This document shows, in pieces, positions 1 through 7,053 of a DNA stretch of 7,779 bases; positions within the stretch are counted from its first letter, which is position 1; each line of letters begins with the position of its first letter. The notes beneath the pieces are model-generated. The model was not told the DNA's origin. It saw nothing but the letters and a program-made list of their open reading frames with translations, and did not search any database. The translations under genes were made by a program, and so were the position numbers. The stretch comes from Vulcanimicrobiota bacterium (GTDB lineage: Bacteria > Eremiobacterota > Eremiobacteria > Baltobacterales > Baltobacteraceae), in assembly GCA_028287545.1 (NCBI GenBank), contig JAQBPL010000095.1:1-7779 (forward strand). The letters are read 5' to 3'.

Positions 1-1292
1 GCGTGCCGTTCTTCTCGATCTCGGGTTCCGATTTCGTCGAGATGTTCGTCGGCGTCGGCGCGTCGCGCGTCCGCGACCTCTTCGAACAGGCGAAGAAATC
101 GGCGCCGTGCATCATCTTCATCGACGAAATCGACGCGGTCGGCCGCCAACGCGGTGCGGGCCTCGGCGGCGGACACGACGAGCGCGAACAGACGCTCAAC
201 CAGCTGCTCGTCGAGATGGACGGATTCGATCAGAATACCGGCGTCATCCTGATCGCCGCCACGAACCGTCCCGACGTGCTCGATCCGGCGCTGCTGCGCC
301 CGGGCCGCTTCGACCGCCAGATCGTGGTCGATCGCGCCGACGTGCGCGGCCGCCAGGCGATCCTCGCGGTCCATTCCAAGAACAAGCCGCTCTCGAAAGA
401 GGTCTCGCTCGAGACGCTCGCGCGCCGCACGCCGGGATTCTCCGGTGCGGATCTCGAGAATCTGCTCAACGAGGCGGCGCTGCTCGCCGCCCGGCGCAAC
501 AAGTCCGTCATCGAGATGAACGACTGCGACGAGGCCATCGACCGCGTGATGGTCGGCCCCGAACGCAAGTCGGTCGTGATGTCGCAGCGTGAAAAAGAGA
601 ACACCGCGTATCACGAATCGGGTCACGCGGTGGTCGGCGGATTGACGCCCAACTCCGATCCGGTGCACAAGGTCACGATCATCCCGCGCGGGATGGCGCT
701 CGGCATCACGTGGTCGCTGCCCGACGACGATCGTCATTCGCAGACGAAGAACGAGCTGCTCGCGCTGATCAAACGGCTCGTCGCGGGACGTATCGCCGAA
801 GAGATCAAGTTCGGCGATGTCACGACCGGCGCGTCGAACGACTTCGAAAAGGCGACCGAACTCGCGCGCCGGATGGTGACGCAGTACGGGATGTCCGACA
901 CGCTGGGGCCGATCCAATACGGGCGCGGCAGTCACCAGGTGTTCCTCGGCCGCGACTTCGGCGACGATCGCAACTACTCCGAAGAGATCGCCGGCAAGAT
1001 CGACGTCGAGGTTCGCAAGATCATCGACTCGTGCTACGCCGACGCCCGCAAGATCCTCGAAGTGAATTGGGACAAAGTCGAACGGATGGCCGGTTCTCTG
1101 CTCGAGCACGAAACGGTCGAAGCGGAAGAAGTCTTGGCGATCCTCGGCAACAAGCCGTGGCCGCCCGAGAAGCCGGCCGAAGGCGAACCGCCGGCCGGCC
1201 TGCCCCTCGCAGCGTCGACTCCCCTCGAGCCGGAACTGCGTCCCGAGCGGCCCAAGCGGCTCCCTCCGTCGATCTCGCCGGAGCCCGCGTGA
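1..1292 (+). CDS. ftsH: ATP-dependent zinc metalloprotease FtsH, C-terminal part (5' end outside window)
   Basis: FtsH is a membrane-anchored hexameric AAA+ protease that extracts and degrades misfolded or short-lived membrane and cytosolic proteins. The window opens inside the AAA module, so the N-terminal membrane segments and Walker A lie upstream. The GTG at 3 is an internal valine codon, not a start. Counting from it, I see the pore-loop region (MFVGVGASR, 14-22), Walker B (IIFIDEID, 37-44), and the second region of homology with arginine-finger candidates R102 and R105 (PGRFDR). The zinc-binding HESGH lies at 204-208, with the probable third ligand D280 in [13 protein letters not shown]. 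All key residues present are intact. About 45 residues after the protease domain (from about 385) form a Pro/Glu-rich tail. The gene ends in TGA at 1290-1292, overlapping the next gene by four bases. Identification is secure; only the missing N-terminus is unknown. Confidence 0.97.
   Translation, partial: VPFFSISGSDFVEMFVGVGASRVRDLFEQAKKSAPCIIFIDEIDAVGRQRGAGLGGGHDEREQTLNQLLVEMDGFDQNTGVILIAATNRPDVLDPALLRPGRFDRQIVVDRADVRGRQAILAVHSKNKPLSKEVSLETLARRTPGFSGADLENLLNEAALLAARRNKSVIEMNDCDEAIDRVMVGPERKSVVMSQREKENTAYHESGHAVVGGLTPNSDPVHKVTIIPRGMALGITWSLPDDDRHSQTKNELLALIKRLVAGRIAEEIKFGDVTTGASNDFEKATELARRMVTQYGMSDTLGPIQYGRGSHQVFLGRDFGDDRNYSEEIAGKIDVEVRKIIDSCYADARKILEVNWDKVERMAGSLLEHETVEAEEVLAILGNKPWPPEKPAEGEPPAGLPLAASTPLEPELRPERPKRLPPSISPEPA
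1280..1292 (+). promoter_or_regulatory. Shine-Dalgarno GGAG plus GTGA stop/start overlap
   Basis: GGAG at 1280-1283 lies five bases before a GTG at 1289-1291, which overlaps the ftsH TGA at 1290-1292. This fixes the likely start of the first M16-like gene and implies translational coupling to ftsH. The GTG sits directly before a good signal peptide, which supports it. Confidence 0.75.
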
Positions 1293-2620
1293 CCGAACCC
1301 CGGCGAGCATTCAGGGCCGCGATTATCGTCGCGGCCCTTCTCGTCGGTGGGCTGGGCTCGGCGGCCGGTGCCCAAGAGGCGCCGCGTCCGACCGGGACGC
1401 TGGCCAGCGGGGTGGCCTATCAGTTCAGGCCCGATCCGGCCCAGCCGGCGGCCGCGATCGCCCTCTGGTATCGCGCTCCGGCGACCGGCTTCGACGACGC
1501 GAAGCCGGTGCCCGGATTGGCGCGGGTCGCCGCGACGACCGTCGCCGCCTCGACCCCGATCACCGGGACGCCGCTCGGCCGGCTGATCCAGCGCGCCGGC
1601 GGCCGGCTCAGCGTCAGCGCCTACCCCGACAGCGTCGCGATCACGGCGCTGGTCCCCTCAGACCGCGTGGCGCAGGTCGTGCGGGCGATGACCGCCGACT
1701 ACTTCGCCCCGGTGGCCGACGCGGCCGGACTGCAGATCGCGCAGCGCGAGGTCGCCGAAGACCTGACCTATCGCGCCTACGAACCCTCGGCCGCGATCGA
1801 GGACGCCCTCGCCGGCGCGCTGTTCGCCGACGGGCCGTTTCACGCCGGGCTCCTCGCTGCGCCGAAGGAGATCGGGGCCATCCCGCTCGCCTCCGTCCGG
1901 TCCTTCGCCGAGCGCGCCTTCCGGCCGGCCAACGCCATCCTCGTGCTGACCGGGAACGTCGATGCCGGTGCGCTGGCCGCAGTGGCGAGCCGCGAGGGCG
2001 CGCAAACCTCCGTCGAATCACCTGCGCCCGCAGTGCCCCGTCCCTCACCGTCCCCGGTCACGCGCGACGCGAACGTCGACGGCGTCGGTTTCGGGTGGAG
2101 CGGCCCCCCGATCACCGACGAGGCGTCCGCGACCGCGCTCGATTTCGTGGCCGACGCCTTGTTCGGCGCGCGGACAGGAGCCGTGCAGAAGGCGGTCGGT
2201 TCCCGTAAAGCGACGGTCACCGGACGCTTCGTCACGTACCGCAACCCCGGCATCTTTCTGGTGACGATCTCCGGCGAGGACGCTGCCGCCGTTCGCCCGC
2301 TGGTCGAGGCCGCCGTCGCCGGCGCCGCCAAGCCGATGGCGCCCGCAGCGTTCACCGCCGCGCGCGCGGCGTTCGTGTACCACCTGCTCAGCGGGTTGCA
2401 GACGCCGGACGAGATCGCCGACACGTACGGCTGGTATACGGTCGAGGGTGCGCCGGCCTACGCTCCTGCCGACGGCGGGGTGAGCGGCCGGTACTTCGCG
2501 GCGGCCGCCGCGCTTACGCCGAACGCCGTCGCCGCTGCTGCCGCGCGCTATTTGGCCGTCCCGCCGGCGGTCGTCACGCTCGGCCGGGCGAAGCCCGCCG
2601 CCGCGGAGAAGCGAGGATGA
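1289..2620 (+). CDS. Secreted M16-fold protein without the HxxEH zinc site (first of pair)
   Basis: A 443-residue protein starting at the GTG that overlaps the ftsH stop. Residues 1-28 look like a Sec signal peptide: arginines near the start, a hydrophobic run at about 10-24, and a plausible cleavage after AGA, so export is inferred. The rest resembles one M16B unit of two related halves. The first half contains [12 protein letters not shown] (75-86), which aligns with the GLAHxxEH motif of active M16 peptidases. Here H, E and H are R79, A82 and T83, so zinc binding should be lost. A conserved M16 pattern follows ([20 protein letters not shown], 202-221). A Pro/Ser linker at about 243-258 leads to the second half, with GFGWSGPP and [12 protein letters not shown] (318-329). 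Family membership is from recognisable motifs and length; the role is unknown. Inactive M16 proteins commonly act as the non-catalytic partner of an active subunit. The gene overlaps the next one by ATGA. Confidence 0.82.
   Translation: MTEPRRAFRAAIIVAALLVGGLGSAAGAQEAPRPTGTLASGVAYQFRPDPAQPAAAIALWYRAPATGFDDAKPVPGLARVAATTVAASTPITGTPLGRLIQRAGGRLSVSAYPDSVAITALVPSDRVAQVVRAMTADYFAPVADAAGLQIAQREVAEDLTYRAYEPSAAIEDALAGALFADGPFHAGLLAAPKEIGAIPLASVRSFAERAFRPANAILVLTGNVDAGALAAVASREGAQTSVESPAPAVPRPSPSPVTRDANVDGVGFGWSGPPITDEASATALDFVADALFGARTGAVQKAVGSRKATVTGRFVTYRNPGIFLVTISGEDAAAVRPLVEAAVAGAAKPMAPAAFTAARAAFVYHLLSGLQTPDEIADTYGWYTVEGAPAYAPADGGVSGRYFAAAAALTPNAVAAAAARYLAVPPAVVTLGRAKPAAAEKRG
2605..2620 (+). promoter_or_regulatory. 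Shine-Dalgarno GGAG plus ATGA stop/start overlap
   Basis: GGAG at 2605-2608 lies eight bases before the ATG at 2617-2619, which overlaps the TGA at 2618-2620. A second ATG at 2623 with GAGG at 2613-2616 is an alternative start that would shorten the protein by two residues. Confidence 0.7.
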
Positions 2621-3900
2621 GGATGTGGGCTGCGCTGGGAGCCGCCGTGGCTTTGCTGGCGGCGCCGGCTGCGACGCTCGCGGCCTCACCCGCCACGATC
2701 GATCTGGGCGGCGTCACCGGGTACGTCCGGCCCGATCCGGGCGCAACGCTGGTCACCCTCGAACTGTTCGTGCGCGCCGGACTCGACCGCCAAACGGCGG
2801 CGCAGAACGGTCTCGCCGCGCTGACCGCGGAGGCGCTGCTGCACGCGCCGGTCGACGGCGTTCCGCTGATCGACGCGGTGGAGGCCCGCGGCGGCTCGCT
2901 CAGCTACGCGGTCAGCGGTCAATACGTCCGCTTCGCGCTCGAGGCGCAGCCCGCGACCGTGGCCGCGCTCGCCCCCCTCGTCGCGCGCGTGCTCGCCGCG
3001 CCGTCGTTCGACGGCACGATCCTGACCGCCGCTCGGGGAGCCCTCGGCGATCGGATCTCCGACGCCGATACCGACCCGCGTCTGGTCGGCCTGCAGATGC
3101 TGCGGGCGTCGTACTACCGCTCCGGCGCGGGGATGCCGCCGCTCGGGACGCCCTCCGGACTGGCCGGGCTCGGACCGAGCGACGTACGCGCCTTTTACGC
3201 GCGCTGGTACTTGCGCGGGGACGCGCTGGTCACCGCCGTCGGGAACACCGGGGACGGCACCGAGAGGGCGGCGCGGGCGATTGCCGCGAGCCTCCCGGCC
3301 GGCACCGCACCGCAGCCGGCCCTCGCCACCCGGCCGTTCGCCGCGCAGCCGAAGCGAATCGTCACCCGCCGCGATGTCCATGCGAACTACGTCGTGCTCG
3401 GGTTCGGGGCGCCCGCCCTCGGCGACCGGGACTTCGCTGCGGCGCTGGTCATGCGCGCCCTCTTGGGAGACATCTTCGAGGTGCCGAGCGCCACCACGGT
3501 CCCGGCGCTGTTCCGCCCTTCCGGGACCATCTACGGGTACGACGTTGCGCCGGCCCAGTTCGTGTTCTGGCTCAACGGCCGGTTGGTCGACCCCGGCGTC
3601 GGCTTGGCGGCGATCGACGCGGTGTTGAAGAACGCCGCTGCGAAGCCGCTCGGCGCCGCGGTGCTCGCCCGCTACAAAGAGAGCGCGCGCGGTGCCTGGC
3701 TGCTCGAGAACCTTTCGCTCGATGAGCGCGCGTGGTCGATCGGCAACGCCGTTTCGCACGGTCTTGCCGCCGACGCGTCCGACGCCGTGGCGCCCGCCAT
3801 CGGACGCGTCACCGCGGCCGATCTGCAGCGGGTTGCGAAGCGCTACTTCCAGCGCTTCGACGTCGCGCTCGTCCTGCCGCGGCAGGGACCGGGCGGCTGA
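2617..3900 (+). CDS. Secreted M16-fold protein without the HxxEH zinc site (second of pair)
   Basis: A 427-residue M16-like protein with a likely Sec signal peptide (hydrophobic to about residue 19, small residues at 19-23), so probably exported like its neighbour. The usual zinc motif region reads GLAALTAEALLH (65-76). Against GLAHxxEH the ligands are replaced by A68, A71 and E72, so no normal zinc site remains. M16 hallmarks persist: a glycine-rich RGGSLSY (91-97), then LGTPSGLAGLGPSDVRAFY (176-194) and the YLRGDALVTAVGN stretch. In the second half FRPSGTIYGY (299-308) recalls the substrate-binding R...Y segment of active enzymes (LREKRGLAY) with altered spacing. It overlaps the upstream gene by ATGA and probably the downstream gene by CTGA. 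Active plus inactive M16 pairs are well known, but here both members seem degenerate. A non-proteolytic assembly is the inference; partners are unknown. Confidence 0.82.
   Translation: MRMWAALGAAVALLAAPAATLAASPATIDLGGVTGYVRPDPGATLVTLELFVRAGLDRQTAAQNGLAALTAEALLHAPVDGVPLIDAVEARGGSLSYAVSGQYVRFALEAQPATVAALAPLVARVLAAPSFDGTILTAARGALGDRISDADTDPRLVGLQMLRASYYRSGAGMPPLGTPSGLAGLGPSDVRAFYARWYLRGDALVTAVGNTGDGTERAARAIAASLPAGTAPQPALATRPFAAQPKRIVTRRDVHANYVVLGFGAPALGDRDFAAALVMRALLGDIFEVPSATTVPALFRPSGTIYGYDVAPAQFVFWLNGRLVDPGVGLAAIDAVLKNAAAKPLGAAVLARYKESARGAWLLENLSLDERAWSIGNAVSHGLAADASDAVAPAIGRVTAADLQRVAKRYFQRFDVALVLPRQGPGG
3884..3900 (+). promoter_or_regulatory. Possible Shine-Dalgarno AGGGA plus CTGA stop/start overlap
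   Basis: AGGGA at 3884-3888 lies eight bases before CTG at 3897-3899, which overlaps the TGA at 3898-3900. Reading from this CTG gives MKTALVHDYL, the expected N-terminus of this glycosyltransferase type. No ATG, GTG or TTG exists in this frame between 3735 and 3896. Confidence 0.5.
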
Positions 3901-4976
3901 AAACCGCCCTCGTCCACGATTATTTGAATCAGCGCGGGGGCGCGGAACGCGTCTTCGCGCACATGGTCGCGGCGTGGGCTGACGCACCGGTCTACACCGC
4001 GCTGTACGACGAGCGCGCGGTCGGCGACCTCGTCCCGTGCGCGCGCGTGCGGACCTCGTTCCTGCAGCGGTTTCCGCTGCGCGACCGGGCGTTTCGCCTC
4101 TACGCCCCGCTCTATCCCCTGGCGTTCGAGTCGTTCGATCTCTCGGCGTACGACGTCGTCGTCTCGTCGACGACGGCATGGGCGAAAGGCGTGCTGGTGC
4201 GGCCGGACGCGGTGCACGTCTGCTACATCAACACGGTCTCGCGATTCGTGTTCGACGCGCAGCGCTACGTCGGCGGCTTCGGGATCGGCGCGTTCGCCGC
4301 ACCGGTGCTGCGCCGGCTCGCGGCGTGGGACGTGCGCGCCGCGCAGCGTCCGACGCGGTTCGTCGCCAACTCGCGCAACGTCGCGGAGCGCGTGCTGCGC
4401 TGGTACGGCCGCGAGGCCGACGTGCTGCCGTGCCCGGTCGACGTCGACCGCTTCACGCCGGGCGCTGGGAACGGCGGCTATTACGTCGTCGTCTCGCGGC
4501 TCTTGCCGTACAAACGCGTCGACCTGGCGATCGCGGCCTGCGCGATCGCCGGCGTGCCGCTGCACGTGATCGGCACTGGCCCCGACGAGCGCCGGCTCAA
4601 GGCGCTCGCGGTCGGGACCGCGACGACGTTCCACGGCACGGTCGACGACGCCGGGCGCAACGCGCTCGTCGGCGACGCGCGCGCGGCGATTCTCCCGGGA
4701 GAAGAAGACTTCGGGCTCGTTCCGCTCGAGGCGGCGGCCGCCGGCCGGCCGACGATCGCGTATGCCGCCGGCGGCGCGCTGGAAACGATCGTCGACGGCG
4801 AGACCGGTACGTTCTTCGCGCGTCCCGATCCGCGCGATCTCGCCGCGGCGCTGCGCGCGTTCGATCCGTTCGCATACGACCCGGCGCGTTTGCGCGCGCA
4901 CGCCGAGACGTTTCGGCCTGAACGCTTCGTCGCGCGCCTGCGCGAAATCGTCGACGCGACGGCGGTATCTCCCTGA
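3897..4976 (+). CDS. GT4-family glycosyltransferase, WbaZ-like (probable CTG start)
   Basis: A 359-residue GT-B retaining glycosyltransferase, probably using an activated sugar nucleotide to extend a cell-surface glycan in the cytoplasm. The N-terminal domain has KTALVHDYLNQRGGAERVF (2-20), the first strand and glycine loop of the WbaZ-type group. YDVVVSSTTAWAKGV (85-99) and HVCYINTVSRFVFD (107-120) follow. The C-terminal domain has SRLLPYKRVDLAI (200-212) with the donor-phosphate contacts R201 and K206, GTGPDERRL (226-234), and the catalytic EDFGLVPLE (270-278), an E-x7-E motif. GGALETIVDGETG (292-304) is the usual end-domain motif. No transmembrane segment is seen. The nearest conventional upstream start, GTG at 3732, would add 55 Arg-rich residues deep inside the previous gene. 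The nearest downstream starts (TTG 3924, ATG 3963) would delete the first strand. Sugar specificity cannot be told. The family call is strong; the CTG start is an inference. Confidence 0.88.
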   Translation: MKTALVHDYLNQRGGAERVFAHMVAAWADAPVYTALYDERAVGDLVPCARVRTSFLQRFPLRDRAFRLYAPLYPLAFESFDLSAYDVVVSSTTAWAKGVLVRPDAVHVCYINTVSRFVFDAQRYVGGFGIGAFAAPVLRRLAAWDVRAAQRPTRFVANSRNVAERVLRWYGREADVLPCPVDVDRFTPGAGNGGYYVVVSRLLPYKRVDLAIAACAIAGVPLHVIGTGPDERRLKALAVGTATTFHGTVDDAGRNALVGDARAAILPGEEDFGLVPLEAAAAGRPTIAYAAGGALETIVDGETGTFFARPDPRDLAAALRAFDPFAYDPARLRAHAETFRPERFVARLREIVDATAVSP

Positions 4977-6244
4977 GCGGCGGCCCGGTCCCGCGGCCGA
5001 CCCGCGCCGTCGTCGTCGCCGCGATCGTCTTCGCCGCGGTGTATGTCGCGCTCGATCTGAACAAACTCTACGCGCTGCGCTACGGCGCCGACACGGGGAC
5101 GTTTCTGCAGTTCCTGGCGGGTGAAGCGCACGGCCGCGGTTCGTGGAACGGCGCCGAGTACCGGCCGCATCTGCAGGTGCACGATTCGTGGGTGCTGCTC
5201 GGCCTCGTGCCGCTCGTCGCGCTCTTTCCGTACGCGCAGACGCTGCTGATCGTGCAGGTGCTCGCGATCGCGGCCGCGGCGCCGGTGGTGTGCGCGTTCG
5301 CGCGCGCGTGCGGGGCGACGCCGCGCGGCGCGAGCATCGTCGGGATCGCCTACCTGATCTCGCCGAGCGCCCAGGGGATCGCGTACGGCAACTTTCTCGA
5401 GAACGTGTTCGTGCCGCTGCTCGGCGCGCTCGGCGCGCTGGCGGTGCGCCGGCGCAACCTCATCGCGTCGCTGATCGTGGCGCAACTGCTGCTCGGGCTC
5501 AAGGAAGACCAGGCGCTCTTTCTGCTGTGGTTCGGGGCCGCGTGCGCGATCTGGTGGGATCGCCGCATCGGGATCGCGCTCGCGGTGCTTGCGTTCGCCA
5601 ACGGCGCCGCCTTCGTCGTCGCCGAACGTCTCGCCGGCGCGCATCCGTCGGCGCCTGCATACGCATTGCAGGTCGACGAACCGCTGTTGAAGGCAGCGTT
5701 TTTCGCGGCGCTGCTCGCGCCGTTTGCGTTTGCTCCGCTGCTGCTGCGCTGGCGCCTTTTGCTTTCGGCACCGCTGATCGCGGAGCTCACCTTCAACCGT
5801 CCCTGGGCGTACCCGATCGCGCGCATCGGGACGCACTGGACGGCGCCGCTCTTCGCGGCGACCGCCATCGCCGCCGCCTACGCGATCTCAAAGCACCCGC
5901 GCATCGCGACGCCGATGCTGGCGTGCGCGATTCTGTGCGCGCTCGCGCTCAACGACACCGTCCTGAAGGCCGGCCGGTGGCCGTACGTCGTCGACCGCGC
6001 GGCGTACGCAAACGCGGTTGCGCTGCGCGGGGCCACGCAGAACGTCGTCGTCCCGCGCCATTCCGAGGGCGCCTACGTCGTCGCGGCGGCGAACCCGCAC
6101 GTCCTACTGGCGAAATACAAACCGAACGAGGGCGGCTACTGTCCGGCCTACGACCGCGACGCGCGCGCGTTCTTCGCCTCGCTCGGCATCGGCACGTGGC
6201 CGCTCGGCACGACGCTCTGCGGAGGCGTCCCCGTCAGCCGCTGA
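4973..6244 (+). CDS. DUF2079 polytopic membrane protein (probable CTG start; GTG 5039 alternative)
   Basis: A 423-residue integral membrane protein if read from CTG at 4973, or 401 residues from GTG at 5039. The CTG overlaps the previous TGA by four bases and restores a complete first transmembrane helix (residues 12-28) that the GTG start would cut in half. DUF2079 features are YGADTGTFLQFLAGEAHG (37-54), the loop ending HLQVHDSW (66-73), hydrophobic FPYAQTLLIVQVLAIAAAAP (85-104), LKEDQALFLL (176-185) and IGTHWTAPLFA (285-295). I count about eight to ten membrane helices, then a hydrophilic C-terminal tail from about 335. The family is uncharacterised but resembles polytopic GT-C-type glycosyltransferases and often sits near glycan genes, so a role in lipid-linked sugar transfer next to the GT4 enzyme is plausible but unproven. 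No good Shine-Dalgarno precedes the CTG, so initiation would rely on coupling. Confidence 0.82.
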   Translation: MSGGPVPRPTRAVVVAAIVFAAVYVALDLNKLYALRYGADTGTFLQFLAGEAHGRGSWNGAEYRPHLQVHDSWVLLGLVPLVALFPYAQTLLIVQVLAIAAAAPVVCAFARACGATPRGASIVGIAYLISPSAQGIAYGNFLENVFVPLLGALGALAVRRRNLIASLIVAQLLLGLKEDQALFLLWFGAACAIWWDRRIGIALAVLAFANGAAFVVAERLAGAHPSAPAYALQVDEPLLKAAFFAALLAPFAFAPLLLRWRLLLSAPLIAELTFNRPWAYPIARIGTHWTAPLFAATAIAAAYAISKHPRIATPMLACAILCALALNDTVLKAGRWPYVVDRAAYANAVALRGATQNVVVPRHSEGAYVVAAANPHVLLAKYKPNEGGYCPAYDRDARAFFASLGIGTWPLGTTLCGGVPVSR

Positions 6245-6303
6245 ATCCCGCGGCATTGTCGACAAGCTCGCAATGACATTCGAGAAGCTCGCAATGACGG
6301 GAG
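6245..6303. repeat. Convergent gap with two tandem REP-like palindromic units
   Basis: The only gap between genes holds two adjacent imperfect units, about 6254-6277 and 6277-6298. Both begin with CATT and end with the identical 14-mer AAGCTCGCAATGAC (6264-6277 and 6285-6298, offset 21). Unit 1 contains the perfect 10-bp palindrome TTGTCGACAA (6256-6265). Unit 2 contains the small hairpin CGAG-AAG-CTCG (6281-6291). On the other strand the units read GTCATTGCGAGCTT, similar to the short GTCATTGCGAGC motif dispersed between genes in many bacterial genomes. That similarity is from memory. The repeat may serve as a structured 3' end for both converging transcripts, but no T-run is present. Confidence 0.65.
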
Positions 6304-7053
6304 CTACGTGAGCTTGAACGCGACTAGGCCGATGATCGAGAAGAGGTTGAAGCCGGCGTGGGCGATCATCGAGGCGGTCAGGGAGCCCGTGCGATAGTAC
6401 ACGCACCCGAGGACCACGCCGCCGCCGGCGAGCGGGACGAGCGCGCTCGGTGAGAAGTGCGCGCCGCCGAAGCAGAGCGCGCTGAGCAGGATCGCAAGCG
6501 GCGCCGGGACGTAGCGCAGAAACGCGTTGAGCAGGAAGCCGCGGAAGACGAGCTCTTCGACGAACGGCGCCAGAAGACACGCGATCGCCGCGAACACGTA
6601 GACGTAGATGCCGCGGGTCGCCCGGAGCAAATCGACGGCCGTTTCGGAGATCTTCATGTGGAAGAGCGACATCTCCAGCATGCTGAGCAGCTCGATCGCG
6701 ACGATCATTCCGAACGTGCCGCCGATTCCCCAGGCGACGTCGCCTGCGGTCGGCGGCCGCAAGCCCAACTCCCGCATCGAGCGTTGGGAGACCCACGGAA
6801 GCATGACGAGCAGGACGAGGACGATCGGCACGTAGATGATCGCCTGACTCGCAAGCAGGACCGGCGGCGACATGTGCAAAGCCGCCGCCTTCCCGTACAG
6901 CGAGACCTCGACGCCGAGGAAGACGAGCGTCGCGCCGAGCGCGACCGCGACGAGCGCGATCAGAAGCAAGAGCGAGCGCCACCAGGCGAAGGCGCTAGGG
7001 GGCCAGAGCGTCGGCGAGAGCGGCGAACGAGCGGAGGTCGAGTTCTTCACCAC
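6304..7053 (-). CDS. CPBP-family (Abi/Rce1-like) intramembrane metalloprotease homolog
   Basis: A 249-residue protein with about seven or eight hydrophobic helices if started at GTG 7053-7051 (GTG 7050-7048 is equally possible). The three CPBP motifs are intact. They are EELVFRG (E166, E167, R171), GGAHFS with H199 inside a membrane segment, and HAGFN with H232 and N236. These are the residues that form the active site in Rce1-type glutamic/metallo intramembrane proteases. Bacterial members are linked to bacteriocin immunity or protein processing, but the substrate here cannot be told. The gene follows rsmA on the same strand. The GTG start makes a 59-base overlap with the end of rsmA and gives about 25 residues before the first helix. 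A TTG at 6969 would avoid the overlap but begins inside that helix. Neither start has a clear ribosome binding site. The TAG stop is at 6306-6304. Confidence 0.87.
   Translation of the reverse strand: MVKNSTSARSPLSPTLWPPSAFAWWRSLLLLIALVAVALGATLVFLGVEVSLYGKAAALHMSPPVLLASQAIIYVPIVLVLLVMLPWVSQRSMRELGLRPPTAGDVAWGIGGTFGMIVAIELLSMLEMSLFHMKISETAVDLLRATRGIYVYVFAAIACLLAPFVEELVFRGFLLNAFLRYVPAPLAILLSALCFGGAHFSPSALVPLAGGGVVLGCVYYRTGSLTASMIAHAGFNLFSIIGLVAFKLT

Noticed and set aside
710..1288. Upstream extension of the first M16 frame inside ftsH
   Set aside because: Arg-rich shadow of ftsH; the GTG at 1289 with GGAG and a signal peptide right after it is far better.
3732..3896. GTG at 3732 as start of the glycosyltransferase
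   Set aside because: Would add 55 Arg-rich residues overlapping the M16 gene, whereas the conserved domain begins exactly at the CTG at 3897.
2686..4179. 497-codon antisense open frame on the minus strand
   Set aside because: Arg/Gly-rich, no recognisable motif, and lies opposite two well-supported genes; typical shadow frame in very GC-rich DNA.
4173..5330. Runs of CGCG-rich sequence suggesting foreign DNA
   Set aside because: Codon style and GC richness look broadly like the rest by eye; no mobility gene or attachment-site repeat supports transfer.
4481..5836. 451-codon antisense open frame on the minus strand
   Set aside because: Spans the GT4/DUF2079 junction in antisense with charged low-complexity composition and no domain.
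6230..6301. Intrinsic terminator formed by CCCGTCA (6230-6236) and TGACGGG (6295-6301)
   Set aside because: The 7-bp arms are 58 bases apart and no T-run follows on either strand; could be chance or part of the repeat structure.
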